From: Methanobacterium sp.
GTDB lineage: Archaea > Methanobacteriota > Methanobacteria > Methanobacteriales > Methanobacteriaceae
DNA: 7,708 bases
Direction: 5' to 3'
Assembly (NCBI GenBank): GCA_012838205.1
Contig: DUPR01000048.1
Coordinates: 1-7,708, forward strand
A program made the position numbers and the translations under genes. Below are positions 1 through 7,708 of the stretch, in pieces. The notes below the pieces were generated by a model. That model was given only the letters and a program-made list of their open reading frames with translations, searched no databases and was not told the origin of the DNA. Position 1 is the first letter of the stretch; each line of letters starts with the position of its first letter.

Positions 1-390
1 ACAGTGGCCCACATGTTTTAATGTGTTAATGTAACCGGTAGGATTGATTGATGCATCAAAAATAGATGTGAATGGTTTCACCAATATATCTTGCCTGATG
101 CGGTAGGAAAGTTCCTTTTCGAATTTTTCTGGATCCTCTTTATCATACCAAAAATGGATTATCGCCCCTTTACGGCCGTCAGGGGTCTGATTTTCATTTA
201 ACCAGCATTCTATGCCCCCTTCTACTCGGCCAATAACTGTTCCTGGTGTGGATGTGGCATCATAGGCTGCTCTTTTTAGGGTTTCCTCATCATCAGCGGT
301 GACAATGACTCTGCAGCATATTCCATTAAAAGCCTCAGCATAGGTATCCTCAATTTTTTCGCAAGAAGGATTTTTTAAAACATTAACCAT
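1..390 (-). CDS. ftr: Ftr-like protein (formylmethanofuran:H4MPT formyltransferase homologue), partial
   Basis: This is the N-terminal 130 residues; the reading frame stays open to the left edge, so well over half of a normal Ftr (about 300 residues) is outside the window. Features shared with the Ftr N-terminal lobe are IEDTYAEAF near residue 13, the [17 protein letters not shown] stretch, and TPDGRKG. Ftr proper moves the formyl group from formylmethanofuran to tetrahydromethanopterin in the cytoplasm, the second step of CO2 reduction. The ATG at 390-388 directly follows the ehaR stop codon with no spacer. It has an AGGAGG Shine-Dalgarno at 406-401, ten bases upstream, inside the end of ehaR. 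Methanothermobacter has such an Ftr paralogue at the end of its eha operon, in addition to the true ftr gene elsewhere. This copy is therefore probably that paralogue (ehaS/ehaT position) rather than the housekeeping enzyme. Family assignment is firm; catalytic activity is not established here. Confidence 0.85.
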   Translation of the reverse strand, partial: MVNVLKNPSCEKIEDTYAEAFNGICCRVIVTADDEETLKRAAYDATSTPGTVIGRVEGGIECWLNENQTPDGRKGAIIHFWYDKEDPEKFEKELSYRIRQDILVKPFTSIFDASINPTGYINTLKHVGHC

Positions 391-1413
391 TTACCCTAGG
401 CCTCCTATTGATTCTCCCCTTATTTGTTTACGGAATAAACTACTGTCATTGATCAATTCTTCCAAATTTTCAGATGTAATTAGTTCTATTCTGGTGTTGG
501 TTTTGTCCAGTTCCATGGCTAGTTCTTGTTTAACATCAAATTTTGCCAATGTATCTTGGGGATTTTCTCCAAATAAACTGGCAAATTCCAGCACAACTTC
601 ACTGTCATACTGATTGAACAGGTCAGTTATTATAGAAGTTATAAGTGTATTATCCGAAATTATGGCTATTGATGACTCTTTAAGTGCATACTTATTGCCA
701 TTAAATGATACTGCCAAGCCATGGTTTTCTCTGGCGAAGCGTAGGGGTTCAGCATCGGTTATACTATCACCAATATAGATCAAGTTTTGGGGTTCGAAAT
801 TATTTTGTTTTATAATATCTTGCACTGCCTCTTTTTTTGCTTCTCCCCCAACTGGTTTAACTTCCTTAAACAAGGAACCAATTTCCATCCTTGGAATTTC
901 TTGCCAGAAAATGCGTTCTAAGTTCTCAAATTCAGGGTCTTTCATGATTGATAAATGGAATTCTTTAAGCTTAAATTCATCTGCTTCATTTAAGGAGTGA
1001 CTTTCCAGATCTAAACGTGTACAGTAACAGTGATCAAAGGGAAAATGAGTTAAATCACAAAGAGCCCGGATATATGGTTCGTAACTGGTGCTGACAATAA
1101 AGGAGGGCATGGTTCTATTTACTTGGCCGAGAGTTTCCATGGCACCAGGCACCAGTAAAACATTTTTGGATGAAAATTCCTCCATTCCCTTATTAGTAGC
1201 GCCATATGCCTTTAAAAATGGTAATATAAGTTTTAGAGTATCACCAGCATTATATCCTGGTCTTTTTATTTCATCCACCAAAATATCATCATACTTACTA
1301 ATAATCTGGAAAAATTTTTCACCATCATCTATAAAATGTCCTGCCAGTTCAAAAGCATTGTCATTTAAAGATATCGGCCCTTCACAGTCAGAAACAAAGA
1401 ATTTATTACCCAA
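391..1413 (-). CDS. ehaR: EhaR, HAD-superfamily hydrolase-like protein of the Eha operon
   Basis: This 340-residue soluble protein has a haloacid dehalogenase (HAD) fold. Motif I is VSDCEGP (nucleophile D9), motif II is STS at 108-110, the motif III lysine is K193 or K194 (GGEAKKE), and motif IV is GDSITD at 215-220. Long segments at about 14-100 and 115-190 would form cap domains, and about 75 residues after motif IV form a C-terminal extension. The usual motif I is DxD; here the second acid is glutamate (E11), so phosphatase activity cannot be assumed. The start is TTG at 1413-1411. It is preceded by AGGGAGG at 1427-1421 with seven bases between, and the nearby ATG at 1420 is out of frame and abuts the Shine-Dalgarno. 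The gene follows ehaQ by 52 bases and abuts the Ftr-like gene. Position and fold match the protein called EhaR in Methanobacteriales. Its substrate is unknown; a role in hydrogenase assembly or cofactor metabolism is only a guess. Confidence 0.8.
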   Translation of the reverse strand: MGNKFFVSDCEGPISLNDNAFELAGHFIDDGEKFFQIISKYDDILVDEIKRPGYNAGDTLKLILPFLKAYGATNKGMEEFSSKNVLLVPGAMETLGQVNRTMPSFIVSTSYEPYIRALCDLTHFPFDHCYCTRLDLESHSLNEADEFKLKEFHLSIMKDPEFENLERIFWQEIPRMEIGSLFKEVKPVGGEAKKEAVQDIIKQNNFEPQNLIYIGDSITDAEPLRFARENHGLAVSFNGNKYALKESSIAIISDNTLITSIITDLFNQYDSEVVLEFASLFGENPQDTLAKFDVKQELAMELDKTNTRIELITSENLEELINDSSLFRKQIRGESIGGLG

Positions 1414-1420
1414 TTGACAT

Positions 1421-1427
1421 CCTCCCT
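1421..1427 (-). promoter_or_regulatory. Shine-Dalgarno fixing the TTG start of ehaR
   Basis: The minus strand reads AGGGAGG, followed seven bases later by TTG at 1413. An ATG immediately after the AGGGAGG (1420-1418) opens only a four-codon frame ending in TAA, so it cannot be the ehaR start. An in-frame TAA at 1443-1441 blocks any longer frame. Confidence 0.7.
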
Positions 1428-1465
1428 TTGGACCATCAGATTACCATTATATTCCAAAATGAATT

Positions 1466-2842
1466 TTATGTATCTTTAGGGCGGAGTTCAACTGCTCTTG
1501 TAGGGCATATTCTCTGACATTCCCCACAAAAGATACATTTGTCATGATCCACCTTAACCTCGTCATTTTCAAGGGTCATTGCATCTACTGGACATTTATT
1601 CACACACACCCCACATCTTTGACAAGCCAAAGAATCAATAATCACTTCTCCTTCAGAAGGCCCAGCAATGTCTCGTCTTTCAAAGATAATACGACCGCCT
1701 TCCACTCGGAAAGACTCTTCTTTTAGGGTGATGGCTTGGAAAGGACAAGTTTCAACACATTGACCACAGTAAACACAATCCTCTCCAATATGAATTGGTG
1801 AAGGCATTTCTAATTCAATGCATTCTACTGGACATTCTTTTATGCAAGCTCCACAGCCAATACAAGTGTCTTCACTCACCATTATTTCTCGATGGGGTGA
1901 AGTAGCCTGAATGATCTCACAAACATCTCCAATATCAAGTTTATCGCCTACAAGTGCCTTTATCTCAGTTTTAACCAGATTTGTAACATCTTTGCTGAAT
2001 TCAGGTTCTTCGGTACTGTAACTCACTTCACGGGTGATGTCATTCAGAATAGAATTTATCTTGACACTTTCTTGGGATAATTTTTTGCTTTCCTTCTCCA
2101 GGAGTTCCGAAACAATATCCATAGTTTTTATCTTATTATATCTTTCATAGGCTCTTTTACGAGATGAATATCTGATTGCGGTGGAGGGACAAGTGTTCAT
2201 ACACTCCTCACACCTTGCACAGTAAGAAGGATTTATGTAAGGTAATTTACTCATTTTTGCCACATTAATTGCACCCTTGGATGGGCAGACTCTGGTGCAA
2301 GTCATACATCCAATGCATTTTTTGTCGTTAACCACAATGGCTTTACCACCAACTACTGAACGAGGGAGAATTTCACCATATTTTATGGCTTCTGTGGGAC
2401 AAACACGGGAACAATATCCGCAACGAATGCATTTATCTTCATCTATTTCACAATGAGCTTCTTCTTTGCCAGAAGAGATAAAATGAATAGCCCCAGTACG
2501 ACAAGCATCAACACACGCACCGCACTGTCGACATAATTTAGTGTTAATATTAGGAACATTCTCTCTACGGGGTTTGGATAGGGTAGTTTTCATGCTTATA
2601 GCATCATACGGACAGGAATTCCTGCAAAGAACACATCCAAAACATTTATCATCAATTTCTATATGATTATCTGGCAGGACCTCATGAACAGCATTTACTG
2701 GGCAGGCTTTAAGACATGGCCTCTCACTGCAAGAAGCACATTTTTCATGGTCAATTTCGTATTCTACTTCCACATCCCGGAGTGGTTTGTAGGCTTTTTT
2801 TGTTTCTTTTAATTTTTCAGGGGTATCTGATGCAGTGGGAAT
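1466..2842 (-). CDS. ehaQ: EhaQ, polyferredoxin with ten [4Fe-4S] motifs
   Basis: This is an electron-transfer subunit of the Eha hydrogenase. Counting from the start chosen here (458 residues), four-cysteine motifs begin at C35, C67, C104, C138, C176, C208, C327, C356, C407 and C436. Ten motifs match EhaQ and separate it from EhbK-type polyferredoxins. The first motif is spaced CxxC-x4-C-x3-C rather than CxxCxxCxxxC, and the third lacks the usual proline after its last cysteine. A cysteine-poor, charged, helical stretch at about 225-320 separates motifs 1-6 from 7-10. The first conventional start is GTG at 2773 (435 residues), which has no Shine-Dalgarno. I prefer ATT at 2842-2840, because the frame is open and protein-like upstream and AGGAGCTGAT lies four bases before it. 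The ATT begins one base after the ehaP stop codon. Product identity is secure; the start is an inference. Confidence 0.9.
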   Translation of the reverse strand: MPTASDTPEKLKETKKAYKPLRDVEVEYEIDHEKCASCSERPCLKACPVNAVHEVLPDNHIEIDDKCFGCVLCRNSCPYDAISMKTTLSKPRRENVPNINTKLCRQCGACVDACRTGAIHFISSGKEEAHCEIDEDKCIRCGYCSRVCPTEAIKYGEILPRSVVGGKAIVVNDKKCIGCMTCTRVCPSKGAINVAKMSKLPYINPSYCARCEECMNTCPSTAIRYSSRKRAYERYNKIKTMDIVSELLEKESKKLSQESVKINSILNDITREVSYSTEEPEFSKDVTNLVKTEIKALVGDKLDIGDVCEIIQATSPHREIMVSEDTCIGCGACIKECPVECIELEMPSPIHIGEDCVYCGQCVETCPFQAITLKEESFRVEGGRIIFERRDIAGPSEGEVIIDSLACQRCGVCVNKCPVDAMTLENDEVKVDHDKCIFCGECQRICPTRAVELRPKDT

Positions 2843-2843
2843 T

Positions 2844-3881
2844 TTAATCAGCTCCTATAGGTAACTGAGATGGTTTAACTGTGACATGAATAACGCCAGT
2901 GTCTAGAGACACGGGGTCTAATAGGAATCTGGCAACGAAATAACCTGCCACACCAAATGGACAAGTCTGGTAACAAGTACTGCAGCGGAGACATTTTTCA
3001 GCATCTCTTATAACTCTATTTTCTTCTTCATTATAGGTTATGGCTCCGGATGGACATTCATTGACACATAATTGGCAATGTTTGCATTTTTCATCATCCC
3101 ATGTGACTATGCGCAGTTTCAGCCGGTCAGTGATTTTCTGGAATATATCCAGAATTATATCATCGTCTGAGAGTATGGATCTGGCACGTTCTACCAATTC
3201 GCCTATGTCAAAATCAAATCTATAAATCTCATCCTCTTGTAAATGAGTGATGTCATCTCTTTTTTCTTCTATACTCTCTTCAAGAGAGTTAACAATGATT
3301 TTGATAATATCTTTTTGTTCCTGAACATGGTCAATGTAGATTCCCTTTATTGCCCCTTTCACTGGACAACTATCTAGACAATCTCCACAAGCAATACACT
3401 TGGATTGATCGATGACAATTTTATTATCTTCCTCAACAATAGCACCTTCAACCTGACAAGCCTTTAAACACTTTTTGCATCGGATACAAAGATAATCATC
3501 AATAACAAACATCTTTTCCGTGGGCAAAATTGTGAAATCTTCACGGATAAGATGGTTCTCACCACAAGTAAGTGTTTTCGGATCAGTTGGGCACACTTCT
3601 GCACAGAATCCGCAGCGAATACAACCTCGGTTATTTATAACAGGGTATGTTTGCCCTTCTTCCTCAGCATTATCTTCACTTCTAACAAGTTTAATAGCAT
3701 GAGGTGCGGGACACGCTGCAATACATGCTCCACACGCTATACAATACTCTGGGAAAACTTGGGGAAAATCACGGAAACGTTCAGGTGCTTCCACAATTTC
3801 AGCATTAGTTTTAGCTACAGCGAAACTTTCAGCCCATGATTTTCGGGCAAATTCATAAAGATACCAGATTACTGATGACAT
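2844..3881 (-). CDS. ehaP: EhaP, polyferredoxin with six [4Fe-4S] motifs
   Basis: This soluble or membrane-associated electron carrier of Eha has 345 residues from the chosen ATG. CxxCxxCxxxC motifs begin at C47, C87, C132, C162, C266 and C297, six in all, as described for EhaP. Motif 3 ends in CQ rather than CP. A cysteine-free acidic helical segment at about 180-263 separates four N-terminal motifs from two C-terminal ones. The N-terminus ([18 protein letters not shown]) looks like an amphipathic helix, as in NuoI/EchF-type ferredoxin subunits, and may touch the membrane arm. Start candidates are TTG 3890, ATG 3887 and ATG 3881. None has a Shine-Dalgarno, and I chose 3881 because a TATA-like element lies about 26 bases upstream, which would suit a leaderless message. 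The gap to ehaO (68-77 bases) is the longest in the window. The stop codon overlaps the ribosome-binding region of ehaQ. Confidence 0.92.
   Translation of the reverse strand: MSSVIWYLYEFARKSWAESFAVAKTNAEIVEAPERFRDFPQVFPEYCIACGACIAACPAPHAIKLVRSEDNAEEEGQTYPVINNRGCIRCGFCAEVCPTDPKTLTCGENHLIREDFTILPTEKMFVIDDYLCIRCKKCLKACQVEGAIVEEDNKIVIDQSKCIACGDCLDSCPVKGAIKGIYIDHVQEQKDIIKIIVNSLEESIEEKRDDITHLQEDEIYRFDFDIGELVERARSILSDDDIILDIFQKITDRLKLRIVTWDDEKCKHCQLCVNECPSGAITYNEEENRVIRDAEKCLRCSTCYQTCPFGVAGYFVARFLLDPVSLDTGVIHVTVKPSQLPIGAD
2847..2856 (-). promoter_or_regulatory. Extended Shine-Dalgarno before a likely ATT start of ehaQ
   Basis: The minus strand reads AGGAGCTGAT, which matches AGGAGGTGAT (the complement of the conserved 16S rRNA 3' end) at nine of ten bases. 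It lies over the last codons of ehaP and is followed by TAAA and then ATT at 2842-2840. The spacing of four equals that at ehaJ and is one more than at ehaL and ehaM. No ATG, GTG or TTG is in frame between this site and GTG 2773. Confidence 0.6.
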
Positions 3882-3900
3882 AGGCATCAACTTTTTCTTG

Positions 3901-3914
3901 GAAAATATATTTTC
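3901..3914 (-). promoter_or_regulatory. TATA-like perfect palindrome, possible internal promoter for ehaP
   Basis: GAAAATATATTTTC reads the same on both strands. It lies in the 68-77-base AT-rich spacer between ehaO and ehaP. Its centre is about 26 bases upstream of ATG 3881, the usual distance from an archaeal TATA box to the transcription start, and the GAAA at its edge resembles a BRE. The spacer has no GGAG or GGTG-type ribosome site. It could equally be an operator for a dimeric regulator, or chance in AT-rich DNA. Confidence 0.3.
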
Positions 3915-3958
3915 TAATTTAATTATTCAAATTCGTCAGTTTTTTTTTAGATTTACTA

Positions 3959-5091
3959 TTATTGGAGATATTTAACTGTATGAAGTCCATCAAACTCCTT
4001 TTTTTCTCCTTTTTCATTAAGAATTATCACTCTTTCAGTACAAGCTACACATGGGTCGACACTGGCATAAGTAGCCACTGCATCAGCAACTGTTGCAACA
4101 TCTTGTAACATGTACTTTCCACAAACATCGATGTTCATGATACTGGGCGTTCTAATGGAGATGTTTTGTATGAGGTTTCCATTAGTCTCAGCCATGTAAG
4201 CAACTTCTCCTCGTGGTGCTTCATTTCTCCAATCAGCGTATCCGGCTGGGATCGTTATTTTTTTACGTACATCTCCCGGGGGTATGTTTTCTATAACTTG
4301 TTTGATAATTTTGATGGATTCTGTGATTTCATCAAAACGGTTCATAGTCCGGGCGTAATTGTCCCCTTCTTTTCTCCAGATAACTTTCCAGTCAAATTCA
4401 TCCTTATAGGTATGATGTTCCTCACGAACATCATGTTTGAGGCCGGAACCTCTTCCGATTGGTCCAACAGCACGACCTTTAATTGCATCTTTCTTGCTCA
4501 TTTTGCCCACATCTTTTGATCTGAGGGCTAAAAGTGGACCTTCCTCGAACATTTCAACATATTTATCGTATTCTTCTTCTAAATTTTTAATTATCTGATA
4601 TATGCTGTTAAGGTGTTTTTCTTCAGCGTCCATTCGAACGCCCCCCACAACATTCCAGCCCATATTCACACGGTTACCTGTCAATAACTCAATAGCATCC
4701 ATTATGGGTTCTCGCAAGTGTAACATGTACATAAACAAGGTTTCGTGCTCAATAGCCTTAAAGTAAGTTGAGTTAGCAATAAAGTGACTTTGTATTCTAT
4801 CCAGTTCATTGGTTAGGGATCTTAAGTATTGTGCTCTTAATGGAACTCTTTCCCCTGCGATTTTTTCAAAGGTCTCTGCGAATGTCTGGGTGTGAATATA
4901 AGAACATATTCCACACACTCTCTCTGAGAGATATATGCCTTTTTGCCATGTTTTTCCTGTCATTACTCTTTCTATGCCACGATGAACATATCCAAAATCG
5001 ATCTCTGCACTAATAACTTTTTCACCTTGTGTTTCAAGCTTTAAACGTACAGGTTCCTTTAATCCGGGGTGTATAGGTCCTATTGGAAGTA

Positions 5092-5095
<4 letters not shown>
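3959..5095 (-). CDS. ehaO: EhaO, [NiFe]-hydrogenase large subunit of Eha
   Basis: This is the catalytic subunit of a group 4 membrane-bound [NiFe] hydrogenase, homologous to EchE, HycE and the NuoD subunit of complex I. It has 378 residues. The L1 nickel motif is [11 protein letters not shown] at 58-68 (C61, C64, H68), and the L2 motif is DPCVACTER at 347-355 (C349, C352). All four Ni-Fe cysteine ligands are present, so the site should be functional. Twenty-three residues follow R355. The start is ATG 5095-5093, with AGGGAGG at 5110-5104 eight bases upstream, and it overlaps the ehaN stop as ATGA. The frame stays open upstream to about 5179, but that part only reads through the end of ehaN and begins with low-complexity sequence unlike any hydrogenase N-terminus. 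Overlap with ehaN suggests translational coupling of the two catalytic subunits. Confidence 0.95.
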
Positions 5096-5977
<882 letters not shown>

Positions 5978-5981
<4 letters not shown>

Positions 5982-6301
5982 AGGATCACCGTCCTAATTA
6001 TCCAGATAGTACCAGCAATTATTATACCAATAAATGTTTCATTTCTACCATAACCTGGTCTCATCCCTAAAACCAGTGCTAATAAAAACACACCAATGGT
6101 TATGGTGATATATGATGTTATAAAAGGGATTAAAATGCTATTAAGTACCATAAACCAGCCGACTACAGATGATATTAAGGCTAATATGTCTATATTTCCA
6201 ATAGCATAGGGGGCCTTATATTTTTTATAACTCAATACTAATCCTAGGATTGATCCCAGTACAAATGAAAGTATGTAAAGGAGATAAATTGTTTCACTCA
6301 T
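5978..6301 (-). CDS. ehaL: EhaL, small integral membrane subunit
   Basis: This 107-residue protein is very hydrophobic, with about four membrane-spanning segments at roughly 5-24, 38-57, 60-79 and 89-106. Short basic loops include SYKKYK at about 24-29 and MRPGYGR at about 80-86. It belongs to the set of small membrane proteins specific to Eha that surround the NuoH-like and NuoL/N-like core subunits; their individual functions are not known. The assignment rests on order (after EhaK, before EhaM), length and hydropathy. ATG 6301-6299 has GGTGAT at 6310-6305 three bases upstream. The spacer to ehaK is ten bases, and the stop codon overlaps the TTG of ehaM. Confidence 0.82.
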
Positions 6302-6311
6302 TAAATCACCA

Positions 6312-6572
6312 TTAAATCGGACGATAAAGGTAAATAAAGGATGCTATGAAAGCTAAAAGGGTTAATATCATCACCCAGATTTCGCCACTTTCGGATAAGT
6401 GTATTACTCTTTTTTTATAAAGGAGATAAGTTAATATCATCAATATTAAAACCGCCAGGGTTAGAGGTAAAACTATGATCCACTGTAATAAAACTGCCAA
6501 ACCACTGGCTAGAACCGCTCCAAAGGTTGCCAGCGTCATGAGGAACAATGTGTCATTTTCTTTAATTTCCAT
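6312..6572 (-). CDS. ehaK: EhaK, small integral membrane subunit
   Basis: This 86-residue hydrophobic protein has about three membrane segments, roughly 9-30, 33-52 and 66-83. A short charged N-terminus (MEIKENDT) precedes them and a basic loop ([13 protein letters not shown]) lies between the second and third. It is assigned as EhaK from its place between the NuoH-like EhaJ and EhaL and from its size. No catalytic or metal-binding motif is visible, so it is probably a structural part of the membrane arm. ATG 6572-6570 has GGAG at 6586-6583, ten bases upstream. The gap to the ehaJ stop codon is 19 bases. Confidence 0.82.
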   Translation of the reverse strand: MEIKENDTLFLMTLATFGAVLASGLAVLLQWIIVLPLTLAVLILMILTYLLYKKRVIHLSESGEIWVMILTLLAFIASFIYLYRPI

Positions 6573-6591
6573 TTTTATTATTCTCCTTAAG

Positions 6592-7449
6592 TTATAGTAG
6601 TAGAATTAAGGAACCTACTACTCCGATTAATGCTAAACTGGCTTGCATCATAATTGAATGATTTGGGTTTAGGATTGGAGTTGTGGCGTTTATAAAAGCC
6701 ACTACTGTTGATAAAATAACCATTCCTACTAAGTACAGTAATGGATTGAGACCTCCAATGAAAACTGTTAAAAACACCCACAGAAGCATGTACCATGCTA
6801 TTGATTCTGAAATCATCAAATAACCCCGGAGTAATCCGAAATGCTCAGTTTCGTAACCTGAAATAATATCTTTACCCTTGGTTATGGCGAAAGGGGAATA
6901 GGGTGCTTTTGACAAAATCAATACAAAAAACATGGCTGCTGCCAGTGGTATGCTATATATTAAGGGACCATTAGTAGTTTGGAAACTAACAATCTGGGAT
7001 ATGTCCATGGTTCCAGTTTTGAAGTAGATTATGATGAGCACTGCAAATAAGGGGACCTCGGCTGCTGCTGAGAAAACTGCTCTCACACAACTTAATTTAC
7101 CATAAGGTGAGCCTGAGGATGAACCTGCATTGTGTTCCACAATCTTGTGTAGAGCGTAAATTGCAAAGATCAGTAGCAGTGAACCTTGGGTAACTGGACC
7201 AACAATGACAGCAGAAACCCATATAACACATAACATTGCAGTTATGGCTATATAAAAAGGCATTGCCGCAGTTTTAGGGAATGATGATTCCTTTACGAAA
7301 AATTTGAATGTGTGTAGGAGGTGTTGAATGACAGGAGGTCCTGGTCTCATTTGTATTCTGGCCATAATTTTCCTCTGGAATCCAAAAAGGACACTCCCCA
7401 CCAGGAACGCGATGAGAACGTTTAACAGAATGTTTGCCATAAGATTCAA
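6592..7449 (-). CDS. ehaJ: EhaJ, NuoH-like membrane subunit of Eha
   Basis: This 285-residue protein with about eight membrane segments is homologous to NuoH of complex I, EchB and HycD. It anchors the catalytic module to the membrane and takes part in ion translocation. NuoH-type signatures are [14 protein letters not shown] at 26-39, [20 protein letters not shown] at 113-132 with a conserved glutamate, and the loop [11 protein letters not shown] followed by [15 protein letters not shown] at about 182-210, which faces the EhaN/EhaO interface in homologues. The earliest in-frame codon is GTG 7458, but it lies inside the Shine-Dalgarno GGTGAT (7459-7454). TTG 7449 follows that site by four bases, so I chose it. 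ATG 7440 is also possible but is 13 bases away. The spacer to ehaI is 41 bases. Confidence 0.93.
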   Translation of the reverse strand: MNLMANILLNVLIAFLVGSVLFGFQRKIMARIQMRPGPPVIQHLLHTFKFFVKESSFPKTAAMPFYIAITAMLCVIWVSAVIVGPVTQGSLLLIFAIYALHKIVEHNAGSSSGSPYGKLSCVRAVFSAAAEVPLFAVLIIIYFKTGTMDISQIVSFQTTNGPLIYSIPLAAAMFFVLILSKAPYSPFAITKGKDIISGYETEHFGLLRGYLMISESIAWYMLLWVFLTVFIGGLNPLLYLVGMVILSTVVAFINATTPILNPNHSIMMQASLALIGVVGSLILLL

Positions 7450-7453
7450 TATG

Positions 7454-7459
7454 ATCACC
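7454..7459 (-). promoter_or_regulatory. GGTGAT ribosome site deciding the ehaJ start
   Basis: GGTGAT is part of the AGGAGGTGAT complement of the 16S rRNA 3' end. It stands four bases before TTG 7449. The same element stands three bases before the starts of ehaL (6310-6305) and ehaM (5990-5985), so it is the usual signal in this operon. This argues against GTG 7458, which is part of the element. Confidence 0.55.
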
Positions 7460-7490
7460 GTTTAGTTAGTCCTATTATTTTTTTTAATTC

Positions 7491-7706
7491 TCAGTATCCG
7501 ATAAAGGGTTCCCTGGTTTTGTCTTCTTCTTCCTCTTTCGAACCTTTTTTCATTACTATCAATCCAAAGGAGAGTATTCCAGAAGGTATGAATATAATGG
7601 AAATTCCGTAAACTACCCAGTTGGCTGGGTTAAACAGGAGGCCATATGCGATACTTGCCACTGAGATGATGAATATTAAATAACTTGAAATTTGTAATTT
7701 ATCCAT
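7491..7706 (-). CDS. ehaI: EhaI, small integral membrane subunit
   Basis: This 71-residue protein has two membrane segments, about 7-24 and 30-51. A short, highly charged C-terminal tail runs from about 53 ([14 protein letters not shown]) to the end. It directly precedes the NuoH-like ehaJ, the position of ehaI in Methanobacteriales, and I assign it from that and its size. No enzymatic motif is visible. ATG 7706-7704 is two bases from the window edge; the preceding TA would form a TAATG stop-start junction with the upstream gene, probably ehaH. Its ribosome site is outside the window, so a longer N-terminus cannot be fully excluded. Confidence 0.75.
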   Translation of the reverse strand: MDKLQISSYLIFIISVASIAYGLLFNPANWVVYGISIIFIPSGILSFGLIVMKKGSKEEEEDKTREPFIGY

Positions 7707-7708
7707 TA

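Noticed and set aside
1088..1417. Plus-strand open frame of 109 codons opposite ehaR
   Set aside because: It is antisense to a gene with clear HAD motifs, has no recognisable domain, and looks like a reverse-strand shadow.
3552..3839. Plus-strand open frame of 95 codons opposite ehaP
   Set aside because: It is antisense to the cysteine-motif region, and its cysteine- and serine-rich sequence is explained by the complementary codons.
1466..3881. Cysteine-motif repeats as a tandem DNA repeat or CRISPR-like array
   Set aside because: The periodicity is at protein level (ferredoxin motifs) with divergent nucleotide sequence and irregular spacing.
3940..3948. Run of nine T on the plus strand as a terminator
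   Set aside because: All transcription here is on the minus strand, where it is an A run; no plus-strand gene ends nearby.
4166..4519. Plus-strand open frame of 117 codons opposite ehaO
   Set aside because: It lies wholly inside the hydrogenase large-subunit gene, has low-complexity hydrophobic composition and matches no family I know.
6587..6796. Minus-strand 69-codon frame overlapping the end of ehaJ
   Set aside because: It is out of frame within the NuoH-like gene and has serine/asparagine-rich sequence with no membrane or domain character.

Overview
The window is a piece of a methanogen genome, most likely a mesophilic member of the Methanobacteriales (Methanobacterium-like). It is AT-rich, and every supported gene lies on the minus strand in one tightly packed operon. 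Gene content and order match the 3' half of the eha operon, which encodes energy-converting [NiFe] hydrogenase A, as known from Methanothermobacter. No RNA gene, mobile element or CRISPR array was seen, and no plus-strand gene is supported.

In the direction of transcription (right to left) the layout is as follows. EhaI is a two-helix membrane protein at the right edge. EhaJ is the NuoH-like proton/sodium-channel-type subunit. EhaK and EhaL are small membrane proteins, and EhaM is a small soluble DUF1959 protein. EhaN is the [NiFe]-hydrogenase small subunit with a single proximal cluster, and EhaO is the large subunit with both CxxC nickel-binding motifs. EhaP and EhaQ are polyferredoxins with six and ten [4Fe-4S] motifs. 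EhaR is a HAD-superfamily protein. The left edge holds the first 130 residues of a protein homologous to formylmethanofuran:tetrahydromethanopterin formyltransferase (Ftr). The upstream genes ehaA-H would lie beyond the right edge.

From established knowledge of Eha, the membrane arm uses the ion-motive force to drive H2-dependent reduction of low-potential ferredoxin. That ferredoxin replenishes the reductant for the first step of CO2 reduction, formation of formylmethanofuran. EhaN/EhaO is the catalytic module, EhaJ links it to the membrane, and EhaP/EhaQ together supply 16 possible clusters as an electron wire or store. An Ftr-like gene at the end of the operon fits this, because Ftr acts on formylmethanofuran.

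The system itself is known. The most useful sequence-level observations concern translation and transcription signals: a probable AUU start for ehaQ, three TTG starts set by Shine-Dalgarno (SD) position, and a 68-77-base gap before ehaP that has no SD but carries a TATA-like perfect palindrome. Also notable are an altered HAD motif in EhaR and a shared helical insert in the two polyferredoxins.
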